Of a stretch of 64,000 nucleotides of DNA, positions 36,421 through 47,956 are shown piece after piece (positions within the stretch are counted from its first letter, which is position 1; the number at the start of each line of letters is the position of its first letter). The notes below the pieces were generated by a model. The model worked only from the letters and a program-made list of their open reading frames with translations, made no database searches and had not been told where the DNA came from. The position numbers and the translations under genes are program-made. The DNA comes from Chalara sp. BL73 (taxonomy: Eukaryota; Ascomycota; Leotiomycetes; Helotiales): positions 1,295,930 to 1,359,929 of the forward strand of contig CAKJVC010000014.1 in the NCBI GenBank assembly GCA_918026815.1, given 5' to 3'.

Positions 36421-37266
36421 GTGGATGCTGATGGATGCTGGATATACCCCGGGTGTAAAGCGAAATTTGGGGAGGGTAAAAAACGGTGTTTGTAATGTCT
36501 ATGATATTGGTGGAGTTTATACCATATATAATCCAACCGCGCACTTGGTGTTGCTTTACCTTCAAAAACCTACATTCCTCTCCCTTCCTTCCTCTCCCGG
36601 CACGCTATCCTAAAATAGAAGAGTTCTTGGCTCAGCTGCACTTGAGGAAGGCTCCCTCAAGCCTCACATTTCAGAGCCGTTGATGTCAGAATTTATTCTT
36701 GGAACATGGCCTGAAATCAAACGACTATCAGAGCACTAGAACCATGTCCGAAGTCGTCCGAACGGATCATATCATTACAAGAGAGTCCCCGTTCTCTACT
36801 TCAGAAAGGAGCTTTCCGCTAGTAAATTACTTATAATGTTCCGTCAACGTTCTGATCACTGTTGTTCACTAGCACGCGTCTTAGCGGCGTGATAGTCCCT
36901 GTGCCTTGGCAATGACAACAGAACCGTTGACCCGGCCGCTGGATCAAGGAAGGCCAGCCCCGAGCCTTATGAGGAATTTATCTTACGTTAAACGAAACAT
37001 CTTTACATCGTTGCCCATTTAGCTTCCCAGGATGGATGAACAATGAATTGAGTTGAGCGAATATGACTCCTGCTGTAGTGACTAAGAGATATCAGAAGTA
37101 CTGATTACCAATGAAAAACAAGGCAAAGAGTTTGTCTCATATAATTCGTATTATCATAGTATGCGTGTCCTGAACACCAATAAGAGTATACACTATCCTA
37201 TGTTCTATACAAAGGTGATCTATAACCCCGCTATGCATGCCACAGTCAGTCAAAGTCAAACCAGGC
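36421..37266. other. Intergenic, no gene seen
   Basis: Convergent region between the small secreted-protein gene and CDC6. No motif-bearing frame, tRNA or repeat was seen. Confidence 0.5.
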
Positions 37267-39226
37267 TCAATCGAGTCCTTCGCCGCTCAAAATGCTCTTT
37301 AAAATACCAGCACCAAGACCCTCTACAGCTTGTGCAACCTCGTTCTCTCCCACACAAGAACTAACTCGTTTCTCATCACCAACCGCAACACCACTGCCAA
37401 ACTTTTTGCTTCTTCTAGCTGAGGTGCTCAATCCTACGAATGAGTTCTTGCCATCCACAGCTCCAATCAAGGACAAAGTCTCTAGACTTCCGACCACGTC
37501 TCTGAACTCGGTGCTTGTCAGAGGGTGCAGAATTGAATCGCGAGTGCATAGAGTACAGTATACTCCATAGAGTGCCTTGATGGTTGGTGCCTCTGTTCTA
37601 GTCTTGGAAGGTGTAGATCCAACGTCCATCACTCTGTCACGTTTTCTTTTCTCAAGTGCTACCAAAGCACACAATGCTGCTTTCTGTTGTAGGTTGAGCG
37701 TCTTGAGTCTTTGGTTTGTGCCATTCCCAAACGTTGCCAATGTAATCTTGTTGACATGTGTAACCATCGCTCGAGGGGCCGTCTCAATCGTAAGCGTCGC
37801 AAGCGACTGGGCCAAAGAAAGCTTTTGCTCTTTCTTAGTAGGTGTGGAAGTGGCTGACGATGCCAAGTTCATGTTCTCTTCGAGTGGTCGCTTGGATGGC
37901 GTACTTTGAAGCAATTGTTCGTTCACCATTATTTCATGCTTCAGCTTGGTTTCCATCTCAATAAGATCGACTGCTCGTCGACAAATATCAAAGGCCCGGC
38001 GGAGATCTCCACTCTGGTTTGCGACCTTGCGTGAACAGATGTCAATTGCCATGGGGTGGAGGAACGGGATGTAGTCTGGCGTCGCGCTGTCTGCCGGCAT
38101 CAATGTCTTCAGACGCGAAGTTATCACAGTCTTGATCTGAGTAGCGTTGTATGGCAGGAATGGTAGCAGTTCCGGATTCAGGTTCCGTGCCTTGAGTCGT
38201 GGAAGGAATCGATCGGTGAGGTCCAAAGCGTTGGCAATACCGATCAAGATGAGTCGTGAGAATTTCTGTAAAGACCACTCGAATAATTTGTATAGAATCT
38301 CCAAATCCAATGTTAGTATGTGATCTATCTCATCCAATGTGATCATATAAACGGCGTTTCCCTTCTTCTTGGTAATGAACAGCTTTTGCAGTGTCGCCAC
38401 CTCATCTCCTTCAAGAATTTCCATATCGTAGCAGAATGCATTTAACAGATTGGCGTATAGATCCTTGGAGGAGTTGATGCTCATGCAATTGATGTAGGTC
38501 TTCTTCAACATAGCCGATGCTTCAAATTCCGAGGTTGCCTCGTGCACCATAGCACTTTTTCCTGTACCAGGCGGTCCGCTAACATAAGTACATCCTCCAG
38601 AAGCCTTGTCCACTCGCGTCTTAATGAAGCCATTCAGCTCCTCTCGCTCGACATCTCTTCCTACAAGTCGCCCTGGCTCATTACTTCTTGTAAATAGGGC
38701 TCTAGCTTGACTATAGACTGTGGTGATAGCCCCCCCCGGTGTGGCCGGGGTGCGAGGAGTGCGAGGGGTGAAGGATTTCGCTGACACTAAAACTCGATGT
38801 CGTGGCGTAACCGGAACCTGTTTCGAGAGAGCATCTCTGTGTCGTGGTGTTTGAGGCGTAGGATTTTGTACATTCGCATTTTCTTTGTTGTTCTTTATGC
38901 TTTCGTGCTGTTTTAGGGTTCGAGAAGGCAGTGGAGATGGTTGTCCAGCTTCTCCGTGTTTGAATGGAGCGGAACGTTTTGACCGCGTCGATTTACCTCC
39001 AGAGGCTCCATCGACATCTGGTGATGCGCGTTGTGATGGGGAAGATATGAAGGGATTCTCATTCTCATCGATAAATATTTCTTCTCGGGCTTGACGTTTG
39101 CTGGCGCGTGAGGGAAGTTTTGAGGCTGTACCAAAATTAGTTCTACGGAGCTGGAGGGTTTCGAGGATCAACCCTACCTAGATCAGTAGAGCTTCTTGTT
39201 CGCTTGCCCAATACTGAGGAAGTCAT
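37267..39226 (-). CDS. CDC6: DNA replication licensing factor Cdc6/Cdc18
   Basis: AAA+ ATPase that with ORC and Cdt1 loads MCM helicase at origins in G1. Core motifs are Walker A SGPPGTGKSAMVHE (about 38590-38550), Walker B MITLDEIDHIL, sensor 1 ILIGIANALDLTDRFLPRL, and sensor 2 region NQSGDLRRAFDICRRAVDLI; a C-terminal winged-helix part follows. The N-terminus holds many S/T-P sites for cyclin-dependent kinase (VPVTPRHR, SFTPRTPRTPATP) and basic patches, as expected for a protein destroyed or exported after S phase. The open frame begins at 39171 with no ATG. A fitting start is the ATG at 39226 (MTSSVLGKRTRSSTDL), which joins only if one base of the GGG near 39176 is an overcall. With one base removed the length is 1959, a multiple of three, giving 652 residues. 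No intron fits the gap. Confidence 0.92.
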
Positions 39227-42200
39227 GATTGAGCTGTTCTTGCAGTGTTGAAGAACGAAGAGTGGTTCGGGTATGATGAGAAGGAAGGTGGAATGGGAGA
39301 GTTGAGGAAGATGATGGTGAAATGTAAGGCGCGTCCCAGAACGCGAAACGCGTCGCGAAAAGTTAAAGTGGTTCTGGCAACCAGCCTCTCAATTTAAAGT
39401 GGTGAGTGGGGCGGTCATCCAGTCCTATGGTAAAATTTGAGGACTAGCCTAATTATATCGTCATGTTATGCTTTGAAAAAGAAATATTATTACAGCAAGA
39501 CAACAAGTGAATTTTTCAAAAAGAGAGGTCTAGAAGCTGCCTGCTCAAACTTCGGTGACTGCTTGATGTTGGGCGCCTAAATGAGAGAGCCCAGGGGTTG
39601 ATCACAGAAAGTCACCGATTTTGGGTTCGCGTCGAATGCATCACGAAAGAAAGAGATGTATATAAGACTATAGTTTTTAAAGTTTGTTCAGAACAATGCC
39701 TAATAAAGCTCGTCATCTTCCCATTGAAAGAAACTTCCAATTTCATGATCTGGATCTTGTGCCTGAATAGGTGGAGCATCTTCAAGCATTCGAACTCGGA
39801 CCTAAGCATCGGAAATGTGGAAGATATTTAGTGAGACCAGGAAAAGTATTTGTATATTGGACTTATCCATGAGGTGTATTCTGTGACTAAGGGGCATTGC
39901 AAGAATACATATCATAATTTTAAGTCATTTGGATTTGGTTGGTTTTGGATTCTATTGGATAATGATTCAAGTTGATATAGTACCGACCAGGCAAACAAAT
40001 AAAAGCAAAGAGACTAGAGAGACCAGTCAGTGCTCTGAGAGATACTGATTACTCATAATGGAAGAGCATCAAGTCTAGGATGGGAACTTTGGTATCAAAA
40101 ATGTGATTTACTACTTATATGGGGGCATGGAATTTAGTATCGCTGGTAGTACTGTACATGTTACTAATTTGGGCTGTTTTATCCTGTAGATAGGCGTCGA
40201 GTACGCAGAAGTAGCTCCAATTTTTCTCCCATAACCTGTCCTCAAACCCAGATGATCATACTTAGTTCCCCATGGTGGTTGCTCTTGAAATGACTCCGGA
40301 TAGCTGAGCGGGATTAGCTGTTGAATCAACCTGAAGTCCTCTCGTGCTCTAAGCAGTCGCAAAGGCGATCATGTGTATCCTAATTATGAGTGTATGTGGT
40401 TGTTGAATGATATAAACGGAATGGACTCTTCGAAAGTGTTCAATGAATCCCCCCGAAGTCGCCGACGCCTTCCTCTCCCATGTATTTCCACCGAATATCC
40501 GGACAAGCTTGGGCAACCTAGGCGCACGTATAAGATGATGCCTCTACTATTATTTAATGAATCTTTAATTTTCGAGTACATGAGCTCTGGCGGCGAGATG
40601 CCGAATCACCAGATATGTCTCAAAGCACTGTTTTACCCATCTTAGTAGACAAGTGAGCTTCAAGAGTCCTTCTGATGGAAGGGAAAAGGGAATATGCACC
40701 GGGAATATCAGTCTCTGCCGCCACAGTCCCGACCCGTGATAGATATTGTGGTTAATTATTAGCCGACCGCTTGAGCCAGGTCCGGGTACGTCAGTTTACC
40801 GAGCTACTTGATATACCCGAATGCCATTAGGAGACCGACAGAATGCACAATTTAGAAGTCGGTTACAGGTATGACATTCCAAGGTCAAAGCATAAGAGAA
40901 TTGCGACTATTGAGTCAGCACTCATTACTCTACGGGTATCACATTGAGGTATCCAGCATGTCAAATCTGAAGCTTCTAGTGGACAGAGCAAGTAGTTGCT
41001 GGTAGCTCAAGGCTCTTTTAAGCTTTTCCTAGCAGCCGGCCCGCTGCATGCAAGATTTCATTTTTTAGCTCTCGAATTTGATATGTGACAATGTCATGCG
41101 GTACAGAGGGAAGGGTAGTGCTCTGTTTTGTCTGCAGCTTTGCTAACCTCCATTTTGTCAGTACATAGCATCCAAGCTTGGATGTGTCGCCCGGCTAAAT
41201 TTATTTACTATGTACTCGGTGAGGTTATTGTACATTACCAGCCTGCTGGAACGGCAGACGGGGAGGAGCAGAGCATATTTTGCCGGCCAGCCTTACGGCT
41301 TACATGCTCTTACTTACATCAGAGCACACCCTCTCGGTACTGTTCGCTCCAATTGCAATGCTTGTCGCGATCAAAATATCAAGTATTGATGTTTATCCTC
41401 TTGAAAGGGGTGTGCCAGATTTTTCTTTATTGCCATTCTCGTCTGGTCGGATAGCTCGAGTTCCTGTGTAATTCTGATTATTGTTGTGCTTCCATTCCAC
41501 GAGAATAAGTCTTTCTATATTGCATAATGGCTGACAAATGCATGTGTATATTAGTTCAAGTGCTATAGCATTCGTGTTCTCAATAAAGATGTTTGCCCGG
41601 CACAAGGTTGCAGGTCCCAGACTCTAGATGGGTTTCTTGGGCATCATCAGCGGCAAGGTAAATAAGTAGCAAACACACGGCAAGGCGCTTGAGAAGTCGT
41701 TCAAAATCACTCATCACACTACCTACCCTAGGTTTCGAGCTACTAAATCGTTTCGTTACTAGTCGCCGCGTATTATCTACTTACTCTCTCTTTAATCATT
41801 CGATTCATTTCCTCGCATAGTGGCTCTTGACCTGTTAAATAGCCGCTGAGGCAGGGTTGTGGTTTGTAGTCACCTCAGCGCCAAAGCTACCCCGCCCAAT
41901 CATCGCAGCGCCCCTCACTGCGGACCCAGTCATCTTTCTTCAAGTCCAGGTCGCATTCGTTGTCCAAGCTGGCATATCCAAGATATTGAAATGCGAATAC
42001 CTCTCTTGCCACTTCTATACAGTCTCGCCTACGCCTCTCATCCTCGCGCATCTTGTTCTTAGCTGAAAGACTGGTCTCTTTTGCGGTCGCATATCTTTCA
42101 ACCTTCTCGTTGATACTGTACCTGGACCTGATACCTGCCCCCGCCTTGCCGGCAGCATCATATCCGTGCCTCATCCACATACATAGCTTACCCGTCGACC

Positions 42201-42279
42201 TTGAAGATCCTATAAATAACATTCTGTGCGTCACTTAGCGATACCGTCATTGGAGCATTCACCTCCTTCGTACCTGACG
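39227..42279. other. Intergenic, no gene recognised
   Basis: 3 kb between divergent CDC6 and the WW/PhoD-like gene. Scattered open frames of 60-110 codons on both strands lack motifs and Met-led conserved sequence. The final 400 bases are pyrimidine-rich with short upstream ATGs and probably form the 5' leader of the next gene. AT-rich parts near 39440-40100 could be decayed repeat, but I see no terminal repeats. Confidence 0.45.
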
Positions 42280-45200
42280 ATGGCCACTCGTCAAGGCAAA
42301 CCTGACGAGGAGCTCTTCCTCCAGAGACCGTCTGCGAATGGCGACGACAGTCCTACCGTCGAACCTTTGAGGATAAGCAAGCCGATGAGTCCAAAACCTC
42401 ACGCAGACTCAGCAGCTTCCTCGGGACGCTTGGGCTACCAGCCCCCAAAGAATAAGCAGACCTTTCCACTTCCGCCGGGAGCATCAAGCTCTGCGAGTCC
42501 TCTACCCTACCCCGATGACGAGGATACCTATGAATATGTTCGTCCTGAATCTCGCACACACCGGGCTCCATACCCAGAGGACCGTCAACCTACACCGCCA
42601 AAAACAGTGCCAAAAGCGCAGAACGACAGACCACCCACCAATATTAGGACAGGTTCGAATGATACGTCTCCGCGGTTGAATATAAGCCCTGTTGATAAAA
42701 GGGGTCCTGGTTTAGCGGAACGACGTGGTACTGCCCCAAAGCCATTACCTGAATCCCCAGGGCCAGAATTGCCAGATAAAGAAGGTCTTTTTGCAAAAGC
42801 ACCAAGGAGGGACCCTAAGCCTGCCACGGGTACAACTACATATCCAGAGGTGTACTACCCACCACCAATTCCTGCATCTTCGGTGACGAATGGGAGATCA
42901 AATGATGGTACTAGTTTGGTTGCGCCGACACCCAGCGGGATGAATCGATTTTCGTCGACTGCCTCGACGTCAACCACGAGAGCCAATAGAGGCTCTCCGC
43001 CTCCTCCCCGAGACGCCAATCGATCTTCCTGTTGGCGGTGGGATTGAGAGCTCGTTTTGCTGCAGCTGGAATTGCTGGAACAGGGACTTTAAACAGTCTC
43101 CATGCCCAAAAATGCAGCTGCAGCACAAAGGCAGAATCAATACGGAGGACCGCCTGTATCACAACTACCACCAACACCTGGACTTATCCCAGCACAAAAC
43201 GCTCCTAGACCATGGACTCCCACTGAATCGCCAGATAACCAGCCCCATGGGCCTCCAACGGTCTACCAAGGAACTAATCAAGTCACAACTTCAGCATCCC
43301 CTCCTCCACAAGGACGGCAAGGATCCCAATCCGCACTTGAGCAGGACCTACAACGTATGAAGTTGTCAGCTTCACCTCCACCAGCATACTCCAGTCTTTC
43401 TCCAGGTGCCGTGGGAGGAAGTTCTGCCCAGTCATATCCAGTTGAGAAACAGCGTCCTACGGGGACCCCTGCTGCGATCACTACAACGTCAAGACCAGAT
43501 ATTGCATCTCCATTAACATCTCCTGCACTACAGCATCCAGGCCATCCAGCTTTTGCAAATGATCCAAGACAAGAACCTATAGCTCCACAGCAGACCCCCA
43601 AAACCCACAAGCTGTGCAGCCGGTTCAGGCGCAGCAATTTGCAAATTCATCTCCATTCCAAGGTGCTGGCCCAAGTTCACCTCCGCCTCTTCCAGAAGGC
43701 TGGATTGCTCACTTGGACCAAAACTCTGGCCAATATTATTACATTCATCTCCCAACACAAGCTACTCAATGGGAGTTTCCTAAAGGGCCAACCCCTCTAA
43801 ATCATGACACCGCACCACTTTCTCCGACAATTTCCATATCTACATATGGAAATCCTCTGGCTTCGCCAGGTTTGAGCGTCTTCGGCAAAACTCCACTTGG
43901 ATCACCTGCTTTTCCACCACATACTCCCGGATATGCAGAAAGCATAATGAGTATGGCATCTCAGACGCCTACAGCCGCGGGTTTCTCTGGGCCACCACCA
44001 AGTGCTGGCGTTGACATGTACAAGGTTGCCCCTACTAACGGGGTATATTTTGGTCCATATTTACGCTATGTCAATATGGATTTCGAACGTGGTATGTGGC
44101 TTGGCACCATTATGCTCGTGACAGACGCTCCACAGCCGCCAACAATACACATACATCTCAGTACCGATCTATCGCCTAACCCACGGCAACTCCAGCCCAA
44201 TCCTATCTTCACTCACCAGAGGTATATTTTCTATCGCTATGATGTTGATCTAGCCATGGGTGAAGCAAGTGAGAAATGGACATATGCTATCACGTCTCAT
44301 CTTGGCTGCACCCGTTACGAATACCTTGTGGCCGGTCGATTTGAGACGAATTGGCGGTTTATTGCTCACTCCGGTAATGACTTTGCAATGAATACATCGG
44401 CCAATGATCGGTCAAAATTAGGAGGCGTTGGATTAATGTGGAAAGACGTTTTGCAAAAGAATGTAGAGTGCGGAGGGTTTCATGTGCAGCTTGGCTTGGG
44501 GACCAGATATATGGAGACAGACTATGGAGAGATATTCCATTGCTCAAACAATGGCTTGCCATGAGTGGCAAAGATAATCGCAAGAATGCACCTTGGACAG
44601 CAAGGCATGAGGAAGATGTATCGCACGCATACTTTCACTTTTATACTAGCCATTTTGATCAACCGCATCTCAGGGAAGTATTTGCTCAAATCCCGCACAT
44701 CCTCCAGATCGATGACCATGATATGTAAGCCTTCTGGTTGCCTTCCTCTTTCTTTGAGAGATAATACTAACTTTAAGACTAGCTTCGATGGTTTTGGATC
44801 TTATCCAGAATATATGCAAGCCTCCCACATGTTCAAAAATATTGGGCGTATTGGCATTGAGATGTATCTTCTTTTTCAACATCATACGACTCTTGAGGTT
44901 CTCAGGAATGTAAGCAATGATGTTGACCTATTTACAATCACGGGTACAGGCTGGCACTTTGTTAAATATCTCGGTCCAGCCGTTGTGGTCGTCGGACCAG
45001 ACTGCCGATCAGAGCGAAATCAACGCCAGGTACTCGCTGGTCCAACATATCAAGGCCTCTTTCCCAAAGTTGCAACACTACCCCCAGTGTACAACACTGC
45101 ATATGGATGGTTTCTGTCCCAGTCGTCTATCCACGCCTGGAGACTGTGGAAAGCATCGCACATACAATGGCAAATGGCAAGAAAGCAATTACAGGCAGTT

Positions 45201-45976
45201 ACAATCTCATCGGTAAGGTGGCTGGCTCGGTTGCTGGAGTCGTAGGTGGGAAAGAAATGGTTAACTCCGGATTTTCATCCGTCAAGAAAGCTGTAGGCAA
45301 ATCAGGTTTGATGGGTGGTGTGCTCAACACCTTTGGGGACATTGATATTGCTGATGACCTTCGAGATATGTGGACGCACGAGTCGATCTCGAGAGGACGC
45401 AAGAGTCAAAGGATCATCGAGGGACATTCGCATGACCTTCCTCTCTGAGTGCAAGAAGCTCCCATCAAACAGTCATCGCTTCATTGGAGGTATCTATGTC
45501 TCTCACAGTACATCGCTAACATTCGTTTGGTCTCGTCCGGTGACCCCAGCCATCCAGGCGATCCAGGCGACATGTACTCAAGTATTTCATCGGCCATCGT
45601 TGCCGCACCACCTTCAAATTACGTCCTTAAGATGCTTCACAATAACAAACCACTGTACGTACCACAGAATGGACAGAAGACAACCAACCAGGTCTCCGAC
45701 ACGAAAGAGGACATGATGGAGATCTTCCAAACCGATACCAATGGCGGCGCAAGAGAATTAAAGAAGTTAATGGGAAGGAGGAACTATGTTGCGTTCGTGG
45801 CATACGATCCTGAGCAAATTGCGCCAACAGGGTATGCAGCAAGCGTGCATAGCGGCAATCAAGGACTCGCGAAGCTGAGCTTAGCAATAGACTTCGTGGT
45901 GCAAGGAGACAGCGGATTTAGCCCGCCTACAAAATATGGCCCGGTGATAATTCCCAGCCTTGAGTTTGGGAGGTAG
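42280..45976 (+). pseudogene. WW-domain plus PhoD-like phosphatase protein, frame broken
   Basis: Long protein combining a Pro/Ser-rich N-terminus (MATRQGKPDEELFLQRPSAN from 42280), one WW domain (LPEGWIAHLDQNSGQYYYIH ... ATQWEFP, about 43697-43785) and a PhoD-like metallophosphatase domain (VYFGPYLRYVNMDFERGMWL; DRLWRDIPLLKQWL; ILQIDDHD|IFDGFGSYPEYMQ across an intron at 44727-44782; GPDCRSERNQRQVLAGPTYQ; MGRRNYVAFVAYDPE). The family is widespread in filamentous fungi but poorly characterised; the WW domain suggests binding to PPxY partners. Frame changes occur near 43015, 43050, 43105, 43605, 44495 and 45088 and within 45380-45560. At 43605, 44495 and 45088 one extra base in a C or G run would restore frame; others also sit beside C or A runs. 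The metal-binding stretch in 45380-45560 cannot be read with confidence. It is either a decaying gene or a faulty consensus; identity is sure, status is not. Confidence 0.8.
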
Positions 45977-46289
45977 TTAATATGGTGTTATGATAATCCT
46001 CCGTTTCTAGCTTGGGCGGTTGTTGATGGCGCATGGGAAACGATTTGAATGACGATATATCACTATTTGATGACGAAAGAAACATTTGGCATTTTTGTAG
46101 ATGGAGTTGTTTGAACGCGATAAATGTTGGTTCCATAATTTTTGTCATATATGCCATTCTTTCTGTATATGAACTCTAGCTTAATCAATTAAGCCGTTCT
46201 AAGTTCTCGCTAATGTAACCCATCGCTTTTAGGTGATGCCATTACTCCGTTTCAAAGCCTGCTTGCAGAACTCTCCTGCTTAAAAGTAT

Positions 46290-46542
46290 TCATAGATCGA
46301 ATAGCTTCTTCAATTCCACTGCCGTCTCGTCTGGGTTGAGCACCGTGTGACCAATCGTTCTTGGGTCGCTGAATATCTCGTAGTCGTTTCCGCCGGGATA
46401 TGTCTTGTCTCCAAAGAAGTGTACGGTGGTGTATGCAACACCACCCTCCTTCTTGGCCTCTGCTTCAAGGTGTCGTAACGCGTAAGTCTTATCCCAGCCC
46501 ACAGGAACCACATCGAATGAGATCTGGCCGCCAATCGAGTGT
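46290..46542 (-). pseudogene. Phosphomannomutase (Sec53) 3' fragment
   Basis: Encodes only the last exon of phosphomannomutase, the enzyme that makes mannose-1-phosphate for GDP-mannose and glycosylation. Clear family sequence is [20 protein letters not shown], then [18 protein letters not shown] and [15 protein letters not shown], ending KLFDL and stop at 46290. A possible scrap of the preceding exon (REFPELMLE) lies at about 46651-46624 but does not join in phase. The remaining roughly 170 N-terminal residues, with the catalytic DxDxT, are absent; that space is occupied by a different gene on the other strand. Since the enzyme is essential, a full copy should exist elsewhere. Confidence 0.8.
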
Positions 46543-46628
46543 CTGCTCATCAGCTTCCAAAATTACCCCTTAGCCTCTTGGCTAACCTCTGCCGTAGTGA
46601 AATTTTGATGAGAATGCACTCACATTCA

Positions 46629-47956
46629 AGCATCAGCTCAGGAAACTCTCTCGGCCATACTCTTTGGCCATTATGCAGAGCCGGAGGTCACTGCCATTCC
46701 TGTCCAAACGCAAAGATACCAACAACTAGTAATTGGAGATGAATTAGAAGTGGAAAAGTTCTACTACCAGAGATTCCGAGATCTGCAACAGAATGCGTGC
46801 AAGCATATAGGAAAGGCATTTGTCAAGTTGGTTGAGCCGAAGAAACAGACACACTTCCCTTACACCAGAGGATCAGAGGCCGCTCCATCATGGTGGCCAC
46901 TAGAGCCTGGACCAGACAAGAAGGAAAGAGTTCCCACAGAGAGCCCGATCATCTTTTAAAGCCACGTAAGATTTATTAAATCGTTTTGGGATCACTTACC
47001 TAACATGTTACAGAACGGGTTCGGCTACTTGTTCACATTCTACGCATGGTAATTCAGCCGTATGACCAGCAACACCCTTCAGCCCAGAAGCTTCGCCTTA
47101 ACGTTAAAAAGCTTGAAGATGCAGCGCTTGAAGTAATGACACCCTGGTTCAACGACAAGGAGAAAACTGATAATGCAAACAAAGAGTGTTTTTCAAAGAG
47201 ATTTTCAAGGTGGCCAAACAAGAGGAACGGTTTAAAAACGGAGAGATTGGTATAACACTTTAAACCTCTTAAAACATAACCCGAGCTAACTTATACGTTT
47301 CAAGATGGCAGCACACGCATTCCAATCATGTCAGGGGATCGAAACATATCCACCGATGACGAGAGTGAAGATGAAGGTATGAAAGATGAGGATGATGAAG
47401 AGTTAGGTGTTATTCATACGCCAGATGGCTCTCCCGGCATAATATCTGGCGACTTGCAACAACAGTTTCACACATTTCAACAACTTCCAGGTACTCGCCA
47501 TATACCTGTCCGTCAATATTCAGCCCCTCAGCAACATATGGAATCTCCATCTCACGGCACCTTCCCAGACTCTAGCTACCTCTCACTGCCTGCGGTTCAG
47601 GAGCGTCCCAGCTTCCACAGCTCGCCTCCAGGAATATACGGCTGGCAATCTCAGTCGGCTGTGACATCCAATATCGTGAGCGCTAGCAATGGGCCTAACA
47701 GCTATTACGTCAGTGCGCCATCGCAAACATCCTTCCAGCTTCCGCCGCCAACAAGCGTGAACATGTTGCCTCCTCCATTATCTATACCTCATTATGACAC
47801 CACATCACAACGTTTTGAGGGGTCGGCAGACAGCATCAAAGCCACAGTATACAACCTCAGAACCAGGTCACGCAACATCAGGGCCCATCTATGCACCATG
47901 GACTTTCTGAGTATTACCATGATACAGGTTATACCCATGACGAGCACCAGAGCTAG
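46629..47956 (+). CDS. YDR124W-like (DUF2841) protein, 5' end missing, frame broken
   Basis: Resembles the fungal DUF2841 family (helical-bundle domain, also named after A. fumigatus AFUB_079030 and yeast YDR124W); molecular function unknown. Readable parts are AILFGHYAEPEVTAIPVQTQ (from about 46650), FYYQRFRDLQQNACKHIGKA and FVKLVEPKKQTHFPYTRG, then across an intron (46972-47013) VRLLVHILRMV, then NDKEKTDN and EIFKVAKQEERFKNGEI. An intron (47250-47304) leads to DGSTRIPIMSGDRN with an acidic stretch and a Gln/Pro/Ser-rich tail ending YHDTGYTHDEHQS at 47956. Single missing bases are inferred near 46935 (CCC), 47190 (TTTTT) and 47845 (CC). No convincing first exon exists: upstream is the phosphomannomutase fragment on the opposite strand. 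Family call moderately sure from memory. Confidence 0.6.

Noticed and set aside
35937..36536. 199-codon minus-strand frame over the small secreted-protein gene
   Set aside because: Mirror of GC-rich sense coding; the plus strand has the signal peptide, intron and GPI-type tail.
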